Positions 57,722 to 64,000 of a stretch of DNA of 64,000 bases are shown here, piece after piece (within the stretch, counting starts at the first letter, position 1; each line of letters begins with the position of its first letter). Origin of the DNA: Azospirillum sp. TSH100. GTDB lineage: Bacteria; Pseudomonadota; Alphaproteobacteria; Azospirillales; Azospirillaceae. A program made the translations under genes and the position numbers. The stretch lies in assembly GCF_004923295.1 (NCBI RefSeq), contig NZ_CP039634.1, positions 2,648,115-2,712,114 on the forward strand, read 5' to 3'. The notes under the pieces are model-generated. The model was not told where the DNA came from, did no database searches, and saw only the letters and a list, made by a program, of their open reading frames with translations.

Positions 57722-58918
57722 CTACCGGCCCGTCAGCCGGTCGGCGATGTCGTGCATGCCCTGGGCGCGCAGCACCGACTGGCGGTGGCGCAGCAGCCGG
57801 CGTTCCAGCGCCCTGTCCATCGCCGCGCCGCCAAGCGTCGTGCCATCGGCCCCCTTCAGCCGGTCGGCGATGTCGCGGGTCAACATCCCGTCCGCCTTGG
57901 CGTCGCGGCGGTCGAGCGGCTGGTCGCCGGCAATGCTCTGGCGCAGCCGTTCCAGCAGGACGGTCCGGCTCTGCGGCGCCCGGCCTTCCAAAGCGAGCCG
58001 GCAGACCCGGCGCAGCGAGGCGGCCATCGGCGCCAGTGCCGGCTCGGGATCGCGGTCGAACAGGGCGTCGGCCAGCACGCACAGCCCGGCATGCAGGCTG
58101 GGCTGCGCTCCCAGCAGTTCCTTCACCGTATCGGCGGACCCCATGATGTCTGCGACCACCCCGTCCAGCAGGGAGAGATGCCGCGGTTCGGCATCCTCGC
58201 CCATCATCGCCAGCAGCAGGTCCAGCTTCCCGGCCAGCGCTCCGCCGACCTCCAGATGCTGGGACAGCAGCACGAGGAACAACGCGTCATGGCCCTCCGC
58301 CCCCACCGCCTCGTCGATGGCGCCGCTGGTGCCGGGCAGGTCGGTGGAGTCGAAACGCGGCAGCCTGCGCCGTTCGGCCAGCGTGTCGCGGGCGAACCCG
58401 CTGACCGCCTCGACCAGCTGGCGCAGTTCGCGGGCGCGGCCGGCATGGGAGACGCTGTGGAGATCGGCATGATGGCGGGCGACGGCGTGGATGGCAGCGC
58501 CCAGCAGCGCCCCCTGCTCCTCCAGCCGGCGGAACAGCGGCCAGGAATGCAGCAGCTCGGTCGGGGTGATGCGCTGGGCATCCAGATAGGGGCGGAGCAG
58601 CCTGCCGATCACCACCCGGCTCTCGAAGCCGCGGAGGTCGTCCGGCGTGCGGCAGAGAGGCGCGCCGTCCGCCGTGCCGCCCAGGGTCAGGCCCTTGCGT
58701 TGGGGCTGGGGAACGGTCTTGTGCAGGATCACGGTTTCCAGCGAGAGGCCGGCGACGGTGCGGAACTTCACCACCTTCGCCTCCTCCACCCCGGAAGCCG
58801 CCAGCTGCGAGCGGGCGGCCGAGAGCGCCGACTCCTGGTCGGTATAGGCCCCTTCGATGCGCCAGCGGCCTTCGCGGCGGCTCTGAACCTCGTAACTGAC
58901 GCTGCCCGTTCCGAACAC
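57722..58918 (-). CDS. uncharacterised 398-residue protein
   Basis: Not recognised. GTG start at 58918 with GGAGG nine to ten bases upstream. N-terminal region (about 1-75) reads like a small alpha-beta domain: SYEVQSRREGRWRIEGAYTD and KVVKFRTVAGLSLETVILHKT. The remainder (about 90-398) is predominantly helical and Leu/Ala/Arg-rich with no transmembrane segment. Near the end a twice-used theme DIADRLKGADG and DIADRLTGR appears. Located between uvrD and prmA on the same strand. Codon use is like its neighbours. Confidence 0.75.
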   Translation of the reverse strand: MFGTGSVSYEVQSRREGRWRIEGAYTDQESALSAARSQLAASGVEEAKVVKFRTVAGLSLETVILHKTVPQPQRKGLTLGGTADGAPLCRTPDDLRGFESRVVIGRLLRPYLDAQRITPTELLHSWPLFRRLEEQGALLGAAIHAVARHHADLHSVSHAGRARELRQLVEAVSGFARDTLAERRRLPRFDSTDLPGTSGAIDEAVGAEGHDALFLVLLSQHLEVGGALAGKLDLLLAMMGEDAEPRHLSLLDGVVADIMGSADTVKELLGAQPSLHAGLCVLADALFDRDPEPALAPMAASLRRVCRLALEGRAPQSRTVLLERLRQSIAGDQPLDRRDAKADGMLTRDIADRLKGADGTTLGGAAMDRALERRLLRHRQSVLRAQGMHDIADRLTGR

Positions 58919-58941
58919 GGTGGATGGCCTCCGGCTCCGTT

Positions 58942-58966
58942 TTACCGCCGCAATCTTCGGCGGTAA
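58942..58966 (-). terminator. hairpin between uvrD and the 398-residue gene
   Basis: TTACCGCCG and CGGCGGTAA form a perfect 9-bp stem with a 7-base loop. On the minus strand it lies just before the ribosome binding site of the 58918 start. It may be a uvrD terminator or a 5' leader hairpin affecting translation. Confidence 0.5.
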
Positions 58967-59024
58967 CGGCTGCCGCGGCTGTGACGGCCATCACAGTGCG
59001 GCAACCGGCCAGCCTGTTTGGTTC

Positions 59025-59045
59025 AGCCCGCCCCGTCGGCGGGCT
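59025..59045 (-). terminator. hairpin after uvrD
   Basis: AGCCCGCC and GGCGGGCT form a perfect 8-bp stem with loop CCGTC, 10 bases after the uvrD stop. A near copy lies inside the uvrD 3' end (encoding PADKAG). No T run, so termination is uncertain. Confidence 0.5.
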
Positions 59046-59054
59046 GACCTCGCT

Positions 59055-61400
59055 TTAGCCCGCCTTGTCGGCGGGGACCACGAAGCTGTCCATCACCTTC
59101 TTGCTGCCGGAATGGTCGAAGTCGATCTCCAGCTTGTCCTCCGACACGCCGACGACGGTGCCGTAGCCGAATTTCTGGTGGAAGACCCGCGCCCCCTTGG
59201 CGAAGGGCGCATCGGGCCGGGGCCGCGGCGCCACCGCGTAGGCGCCCTGGTCCAGCGTGATCGTCTTGGGCGCCGGTGCCTGCCGGGTAGAGCCGCGGAA
59301 CTGGAAGCCGCCGCCGCCATATCCCCCCGCCCCGGCCCCGCCGAATCCACCGCCGAAATTCCCACGGCCGCCACTGCCGGCGAACAGGCCGTTGGCGGCC
59401 TCGGCCTCGACATTGTCCTGCGGGATCTCCTCGACGAAGCGCGACGGCACGGCACTGACCCAGTTGCCGTACAGCCGCCGGTTGGCGGCATGACTGACAT
59501 AGGCGCGGCGCCGCGCCCGGGTCAGGCCGACATAGGCCAGCCGCCGCTCCTCCTCCAGCCCGGCGATGCCGGTCTCGTCCAGCGCGCGCTGGTTGGGGAA
59601 CACGCCCTCCTCCCAGCCCGGCAGGAAGACATGGTCGAACTCCAGCCCCTTGGCGCCGTGCAGGGTCATCACCGTGACCTGCTCGATGCCGGCGGCCTCG
59701 GCGTTCTCCATCACCAGCGCGACATGCTCCAGGAAGCCCGGCAGGTTCTCGAACTCCGCCATGGCGGTGATGAGTTCCTTCAGGTTCTCCAGCCGGCCGG
59801 GGGCCTCGGGCGTCTTGTCCTCCTGCCACATGCGGGTGTAGCCGGACTCGTCGAGGACGGTGCGGGCGAGCTCGGTGTGCGGCACCGTCGCCATCAGCGT
59901 CCGCCAGCGGAAAAAGTCCTGCAGCAGCCCGCGCAGGGTGGCGCGCAGCTTCGGCTTCAGCTCGTCCGTCTCGGTCAGCGCCCAGCCGGCCTCGGTCAGC
60001 GACAGCCCGCGCGCACGGGCGGCGGTGTAAAGGCTCTGCATCGCCGCCGGACCGACGCCACGCTTGGGCAGATTGACGATGCGCTCGAAGGCGAGATCGT
60101 CGTCGCCGGAATTGACCACGCGGAAATAGGCCAGCGCGTCGCGGATTTCCTGCCGCTCGTAGAAGCGCGGACCGCCGAGCACCTTGTAAGGCAGGCCGAG
60201 CGTGATGAAGCGTTCTTCAAACTCGCGGGTCTGGAAACCGGCGCGGACCAGCACGGCGATCTGCGACAGCGGCGTGCCCTTGCGCTGGAGCGTCTCGATC
60301 TCCTCGCCGACCCAGCGCGCCTCCTCCTCGCCGTCCCACACCGCCTTGACCTTGACCGGCTCGCCGCCGTCCGCCTCGGTCCACAGCGTCTTGCCCAGCC
60401 GACCCTGGTTGTTGGCGATCAATCCGGATGCCGCCGCCAGGATATGGCCGGTGGAGCGGTAGTTCTGCTCCAGCTTGATGATGGTGGCGCCGGGGAAGTC
60501 GGTCTCGAAGCGCAGGATGTTGCCGATCTCGGCACCGCGCCAGGCATAGATCGACTGATCCTCGTCACCGACGCAGCAGATGTTCTTGTGCGCCTGGGAG
60601 AGGATGCGCAGCCACAGATACTGCGCGACGTTGGTGTCCTGATATTCGTCGACCAGCACATACTTGAACTTGCGGTGATACTCCGCCAGCACATCCGGAT
60701 TGTTCTGGAAGATGGCAAGGTTGTGCAGCAGCAGATCGCCGAAGTCGCAGGCGTTCAGGGTGCGCAGGCGCTCCTGATAGGCGCGGTAGATCGCCACCAC
60801 CCGGCCGCCGGCCACCTCGCCGCCATCGGCGTCGCCCAGCCGGTCGGGAGTCAGCCCGCGGTCCTTCCAGCGTTCGATGGCGCCCAGCACCTGACGGGCC
60901 GGCCACTTCTTCGAATCGATGTTCTCGGCTTCCAGCAACTGTTTGATCAGACGCACCTGATCGTCGGTGTCGAGGATGGTGAAGTTCGACTTCAACCCGA
61001 CCAGCTCGGCATGGCGGCGCAGGATGCGGGCGGCCAGCGCGTGGAAGGTGCCGAGCCACCAGCCCTCCGGCTCGATCCCCACCAGATGGGCGACGCGCTC
61101 GCGCATTTCGCGGGCGGCCTTGTTGGTGAAGGTCACCGCCAGGATCTGGAAGGCGGCGGCGCGCCGGGTCATCAGCAGATGGGCCAGACGGGTGGTCAGC
61201 ACCCGCGTCTTGCCGGTGCCGGCGCCGGCCAGCACCAGGACCGGACCGTCGAGCGCCTCCACCGCCGCCCGCTGGGTCGGATTCAGCCCGTCCAGATAGG
61301 CGAAGCGCTGTGCCGCAGCGGGATATCCGGCATCCGAAAAGCCCGAGGCAGCGGCGGGAGCGGCGTGGCTCAACGGATCATCATCATAAGCGTCTGACAT
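59055..61400 (-). CDS. uvrD: ATP-dependent DNA helicase UvrD/PcrA
   Basis: Superfamily 1 3'-5' helicase for nucleotide excision and mismatch repair, 781 residues. Motif I LAGAGTGKTRVLTTR, Ia VTFTNKAAREM, II VLVDEYQDTN, III GDEDQSIYAWRGA, IV QNYRST, V VTVMTLHGAKGLEFDHVFLPG and VI RRLAYVGLTRAR are all present. About residues 670-710 are Gly/Phe-rich (GRGNFGGGFGGAGAGGYGGG), then the Tudor-like C-terminal domain FAKGARVFHQKFGYGTVVGV that binds RNA polymerase in PcrA. Confidence 0.97.
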   Translation of the reverse strand: MSDAYDDDPLSHAAPAAASGFSDAGYPAAAQRFAYLDGLNPTQRAAVEALDGPVLVLAGAGTGKTRVLTTRLAHLLMTRRAAAFQILAVTFTNKAAREMRERVAHLVGIEPEGWWLGTFHALAARILRRHAELVGLKSNFTILDTDDQVRLIKQLLEAENIDSKKWPARQVLGAIERWKDRGLTPDRLGDADGGEVAGGRVVAIYRAYQERLRTLNACDFGDLLLHNLAIFQNNPDVLAEYHRKFKYVLVDEYQDTNVAQYLWLRILSQAHKNICCVGDEDQSIYAWRGAEIGNILRFETDFPGATIIKLEQNYRSTGHILAAASGLIANNQGRLGKTLWTEADGGEPVKVKAVWDGEEEARWVGEEIETLQRKGTPLSQIAVLVRAGFQTREFEERFITLGLPYKVLGGPRFYERQEIRDALAYFRVVNSGDDDLAFERIVNLPKRGVGPAAMQSLYTAARARGLSLTEAGWALTETDELKPKLRATLRGLLQDFFRWRTLMATVPHTELARTVLDESGYTRMWQEDKTPEAPGRLENLKELITAMAEFENLPGFLEHVALVMENAEAAGIEQVTVMTLHGAKGLEFDHVFLPGWEEGVFPNQRALDETGIAGLEEERRLAYVGLTRARRRAYVSHAANRRLYGNWVSAVPSRFVEEIPQDNVEAEAANGLFAGSGGRGNFGGGFGGAGAGGYGGGGFQFRGSTRQAPAPKTITLDQGAYAVAPRPRPDAPFAKGARVFHQKFGYGTVVGVSEDKLEIDFDHSGSKKVMDSFVVPADKAG

Positions 61401-61981
61401 GGCGTCCCGGCCTGGGGATGGACGAAAAAATCGGCGAGAGCATGAAAATGCGCCCTCGCGGCTGGAACGTATACAGCACAGAACGGCCCCGCACGACCCC
61501 CGTCAGTGGCGGCACACCCGGTCGGAGCGCACGAAACGATACGCCCACGCTTATGCCAAAGGGCGACTTTCCCGGATATAGGCCCCCAACGATCGGGCGA
61601 TGACGTAGTTCTGTCCCGGCGATGCCGTTCGGCAGGAAAGTCACCGGACACTGTAGTCCGGGACCACGACGAAGTCACAGACCCGCCGTTAACGTTTTCC
61701 CCTTTTCTGTCACAGGCAGTTATTCCAACTGACCATAACTATCCCCGTTATGTCCTCATCTTGTCTTATGCAGGCTTACGGCATATGCCCATTGCTCGAC
61801 GCGAAATTTACCTAAGCGAAATTTTGCGCCGCGCAAATCGGGGGTATCTATGGATCACAACGAGGCACCCCCGAACCCTGAGGGGGAGCGGACCGGACGC
61901 GGGAGCGGAAGGTCGGGGATGCCTCCGAAGCGCCATCCGGCGCCACTTTGATCGGAACGGAACAAAAGGCGGGCTGAGACC
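61401..61981. other. long regulatory region between uvrD and a response regulator gene
   Basis: 581 bases, the longest gene-free stretch in the window; its middle is AT-rich. It contains a candidate promoter TTGTCT-N17-TATGCC (61761-61789), a 15-base-period direct repeat GCGAAATTT (61801 and 61816), and a palindrome TTTGCGC-C-GCGCAAA (61823-61837). ORFs drawn through it show no coding character. A small RNA cannot be excluded. Confidence 0.6.
61801..61837 (+). promoter_or_regulatory. direct repeat plus palindrome upstream of a response regulator
   Basis: GCGAAATTT at 61801-61809 and 61816-61824, then TTTGCGC-C-GCGCAAA at 61823-61837 (perfect 7-bp arms). They lie downstream of the candidate -10 box at 61784, and so would be a roadblock or leader operator, possibly an autoregulatory site. 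Confidence 0.5.
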
Positions 61982-62662
61982 ATGGATGCCATCAACGTTT
62001 TCCTCATCGATGCCAACAAGCTTTTCCGTGAGGGCATGAAGCGTCTGTTCGAAGGCACCTCGTTCAACGTCGTCGGCGAGGCCGGCAGCCTGCGCGAGGG
62101 TCTGTCGACGCTCGGCACCGGCAAGACCCCGGACCTGATCCTCATCGACCTGCCCAGCGGCGCCGACGAGGAAGTCGATGCGATGCGCAGCCTGCGTGAG
62201 GATCACCCGTCGATCCGGATCGTCATTCTGACCAACGATCTGGACACCCGCCGCCTGTCGGCCGCGCTTGGCGCCGGTGCCGGCGGCTATCTGCTGAAGG
62301 ACATCGCCTGCGAGGCGCTGATGCAGTCGCTCAAGCTGGTGATGATGGGCGAGAAGGTATTCCCGACCCATCTGGCCGAGCTGCTGGTCAGCGGCCGCAC
62401 CGAGGACATGGGTGCCGAGCTGCCGACCCGCCGCAAGGGTCTGTCGCAGCGCGAGGTGCAGATCCTGCGCTGCCTGCTGAACGGCAACAGCAACAAGATG
62501 ATCGCCAACCACCTGAACATCACGGAAGCCACCGTGAAGGTTCACCTGAAGAGCCTGCTGCGCAAGATCAACGCCTCCAACCGCACCCAGGCCGCCATCT
62601 GGGCGCTGAACAACGGCATCGGCGATCAGGCCGCCGAGACCGGCGTCGCCGCCACCGTCTGA
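61982..62662 (+). CDS. NarL/LuxR-type response regulator with atypical receiver
   Basis: 226 residues from MDAINVFLIDANKLFREGMKRLF. The receiver keeps the phospho-Asp (LILIDLPSGADEE), Thr (VILTNDLD) and Lys (YLLKDI), but its acidic pair reads IDAN, so one acid of the usual DD is missing. The C-terminal helix-turn-helix is GLSQREVQILRCLLNGNSNKMIANHLNITEATVKVHLKSL (in part). It resembles Azospirillum regulators of the FlcA type controlling flocculation; this is from memory and not checked. No kinase gene adjacent. Confidence 0.88.
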   Translation: MDAINVFLIDANKLFREGMKRLFEGTSFNVVGEAGSLREGLSTLGTGKTPDLILIDLPSGADEEVDAMRSLREDHPSIRIVILTNDLDTRRLSAALGAGAGGYLLKDIACEALMQSLKLVMMGEKVFPTHLAELLVSGRTEDMGAELPTRRKGLSQREVQILRCLLNGNSNKMIANHLNITEATVKVHLKSLLRKINASNRTQAAIWALNNGIGDQAAETGVAATV

Positions 62663-62947
62663 TCCCCACCCGATCCAGCATACCGCTCTGCCGAAAGGCC
62701 CCGCCCGCCTTCCGTTCCGGCCGTCCGCCCCTTCCATCCGGGGCAGGCGGCCGGCGGAGCGGAGCGTTGCCTTTTGCAGCGCATTTCCGTTTGCCGCGCC
62801 CGGAAAGGGGCCGCGGACGCAGGCATAGAGGAAGCGGTCTAAGACCAAAAGCGAACTACAGCGCGGGAATGGCGGTGCCTATGTGAACTGCGGGCCGATG
62901 ACGCCATCCCGGTGTGAGATCGCCGCAACCTTCTGGAAATGCCCGCG
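62663..62947. other. region between two response regulator genes
   Basis: 285 bases without a gene. The left part is GC-rich with overlapping short inverted repeats around 62695-62770 that could end the first transcript. The right part presumably holds the promoter of the second gene, but no clear boxes were found. Confidence 0.45.
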
Positions 62948-63628
62948 ATGAACGTGCTGATCGCCGACGATCACCTGCTGTTCCGAGACGGTCTGCGCCG
63001 GCTGCTGGCGCAATTCGACGCCGACATGACGTTTTTCGAGGCCAGCACCTATGACGAGGTGCGGGCGCTCTGCGACGGCACCAGACCCTTCGACCTGATC
63101 CTGCTCGATCTCGGAATGCCAGGCTGGACCGGCTTCTCGGCGCTCGGCGACATCCATGCCGGCCTGCCGAAGGCGCTTCTGGTGGTGGTGTCGGGGTCGG
63201 AAAAGCGCTCCGACCTGCTGGCGGCGCTGGAGAATGGGGCTGCCGGCTACATTCCGAAATCCTCCAGCGCCAAGGTGCTGCTGGGCGCCCTGCAACTGGT
63301 GCTCGCCGGCGGCATCTACCTCCCCGAACAGGCCATTCGCGGCGGTGACCGTGTCGATCAGATGCATGGCGGGGGCGGCGGCTATGGCGGGCACGGCTCC
63401 GGTGACGCGATGGACGACGGCGCGGCGCTGGGCAACGGTGCCGGCGACCAGCTGACGCCGCGCCAGCGCGATGTGCTGGCCCGCCTGCGCGACGGCAAGT
63501 CCAACAAGCAGATCGCCCACGAGCTGGGATTGACGGAAGGCACCGTGAAGGTCCACGTCACCGCGATCCTGCGCCATCTGGGTGTCCGCAACCGCACCCA
63601 GGCCGCCTTGACCGCGCAGAGTTTATGA
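62948..63628 (+). CDS. NarL/LuxR-type response regulator with Gly/His-rich linker
   Basis: 226 residues from MNVLIADDHLLFRDGLRRLL; an ATG at 62939 is the alternative. The receiver is canonical: ADDH, phospho-Asp in LILLDLGMPGWTG, Ser in VVSGSEK, Lys in YIPKSS. The linker (about 135-165) is unusually Gly/Asp/His-rich (QMHGGGGGYGGHGSGD). The HTH follows: LTPRQRDVLARLRDGKSNKQIAHELGLTEGTVKVHV (in part). Same orientation as the upstream regulator, likely a diverged duplicate. Confidence 0.9.
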   Translation: MNVLIADDHLLFRDGLRRLLAQFDADMTFFEASTYDEVRALCDGTRPFDLILLDLGMPGWTGFSALGDIHAGLPKALLVVVSGSEKRSDLLAALENGAAGYIPKSSSAKVLLGALQLVLAGGIYLPEQAIRGGDRVDQMHGGGGGYGGHGSGDAMDDGAALGNGAGDQLTPRQRDVLARLRDGKSNKQIAHELGLTEGTVKVHVTAILRHLGVRNRTQAALTAQSL

Positions 63629-63655
63629 CGCTCACCAACACACCGTAAAAGTCCC

Positions 63656-64000
63656 CTACCGCTGCGCCCGCTCCACGGCGGATACCAGCGCCAGCAGGGC
63701 CCCCCGCAGTTCGGTGGCATGGGTCCGCGGCCGGATGGCGGCGGCGTCGGGGACGGCGACCACCGTCAGCGTCCGGCATCCCGTCAGTCCGCTTTCGAGA
63801 CGCGCGAACAGGCCGGCCGGGTCGCTGCCCTGCATAAGGGTCACCGGCACCCGTACCGCCGGCAGTTCGGCTTCGAGATCCCCCAACTCACCGGACAGCG
63901 CCGCCGGCAGCGGCTGGCGGAAACAGGCGGCCAGCGCGTTCCAGCGCCGGCGCATCGGCGATTCGGCACCGACATCGTCGACGATCATCACCCCACCGAC
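63656..64000 (-). CDS. partial ORF, C-terminal end of an unidentified protein
   Basis: The frame is open to the window edge, giving 114 residues plus the stop at 63656; the true start is beyond 64000. Contents include VRVPVTLMQGSDPAGLFARL and LTVVAVPDAAAIRPRTHATELRG. The PVTLMQGSD strand faintly resembles the acid-residue strand of alpha/beta hydrolases, but this is weak. Converges on the response regulator gene. Confidence 0.5.
   Translation of the reverse strand, partial: VGGVMIVDDVGAESPMRRRWNALAACFRQPLPAALSGELGDLEAELPAVRVPVTLMQGSDPAGLFARLESGLTGCRTLTVVAVPDAAAIRPRTHATELRGALLALVSAVERAQR

Noticed and set aside
58920..61397. 825-residue plus-strand ORF opposite uvrD
   Set aside because: Antisense of a helicase with all seven motifs; no independent coding evidence.

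Overview
The window reads as a chromosomal segment of a high-GC alphaproteobacterium, most likely Azospirillum or a close Rhodospirillales relative. The evidence is a permuted two-piece tmRNA gene with an alphaproteobacterial tag (ANDNVAQARLAA) beside sspB, an alphaproteobacterial-type glnB-glnA pair with a sigma-54 promoter, COQ9, DUF2125 and Zur-type genes, a CheY-CheZ operon and a bacteriophytochrome with an HWE kinase. I see no insertion sequence, prophage, integrase, CRISPR array or rRNA operon. The assignment to genus is an inference from gene content; no comparison could be run.

Layout. 0-2 kb: a chemoreceptor cut by the window edge. 2.3-5.9 kb: trigger factor, clpP and clpX on the minus strand, then tRNA-Leu. 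6.2-9.6 kb: malonyl-CoA decarboxylase, a fused NAD(P)H-hydrate repair enzyme and tRNA-His. 9.9-12.1 kb: glnB-glnA. 12.1-17.9 kb: small unknown proteins, gatCA, a GNAT enzyme, ruvX, a TPR protein and thyX. 18.1-21.9 kb: ssrA (tmRNA), sspB, a TfoX-N protein, a lipoprotein, coq9, def and rpsU. 22-27.7 kb: panB, then a repair block (Lhr-type helicase, PdeM nuclease, photolyase). 27.8-29.6 kb: zur and a histidine-rich COG0523 GTPase. 29.6-41.1 kb: an M1-like peptidase, a second chemoreceptor, ChaC, DUF2125, a class II glutamine amidotransferase, a REC-histidine kinase, holC, pepA and an RsmB-like methyltransferase. 41.5-48.6 kb: mltA, GNAT, a SpoU methyltransferase, the bacteriophytochrome, a Nudix hydrolase and a LysR regulator. 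48.6-51.1 kb: recN and bamD. 51.2-53.8 kb: cheY followed by two different cheZ-like genes. 54-61.4 kb: aminopeptidase P, a TerB-like protein, prmA, an unknown 398-residue protein and uvrD/pcrA. 62-63.6 kb: two NarL/LuxR-type response regulators, then a partial ORF.

How genes work together. ClpX, ClpP, tmRNA and SspB together form the trans-translation and tagged-protein degradation route and lie within about 16 kb. GlnB and GlnA form the nitrogen-status and ammonium-assimilation pair. Zur and the GTPase form a zinc-starvation unit with a clear operator over the start of zur. CheY and the two CheZ-like proteins form a signal-termination unit for chemotaxis.

The most unusual item is the second CheZ-like protein (52192-53370). 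Behind an intact CheZ catalytic motif it has a Pro/Ala-rich tail carrying five copies of a short motif that closely resembles the CheY-binding N-terminus of the flagellar switch protein FliM. I read this as a multivalent CheY-P docking array. That reading is inference and needs a binding test.
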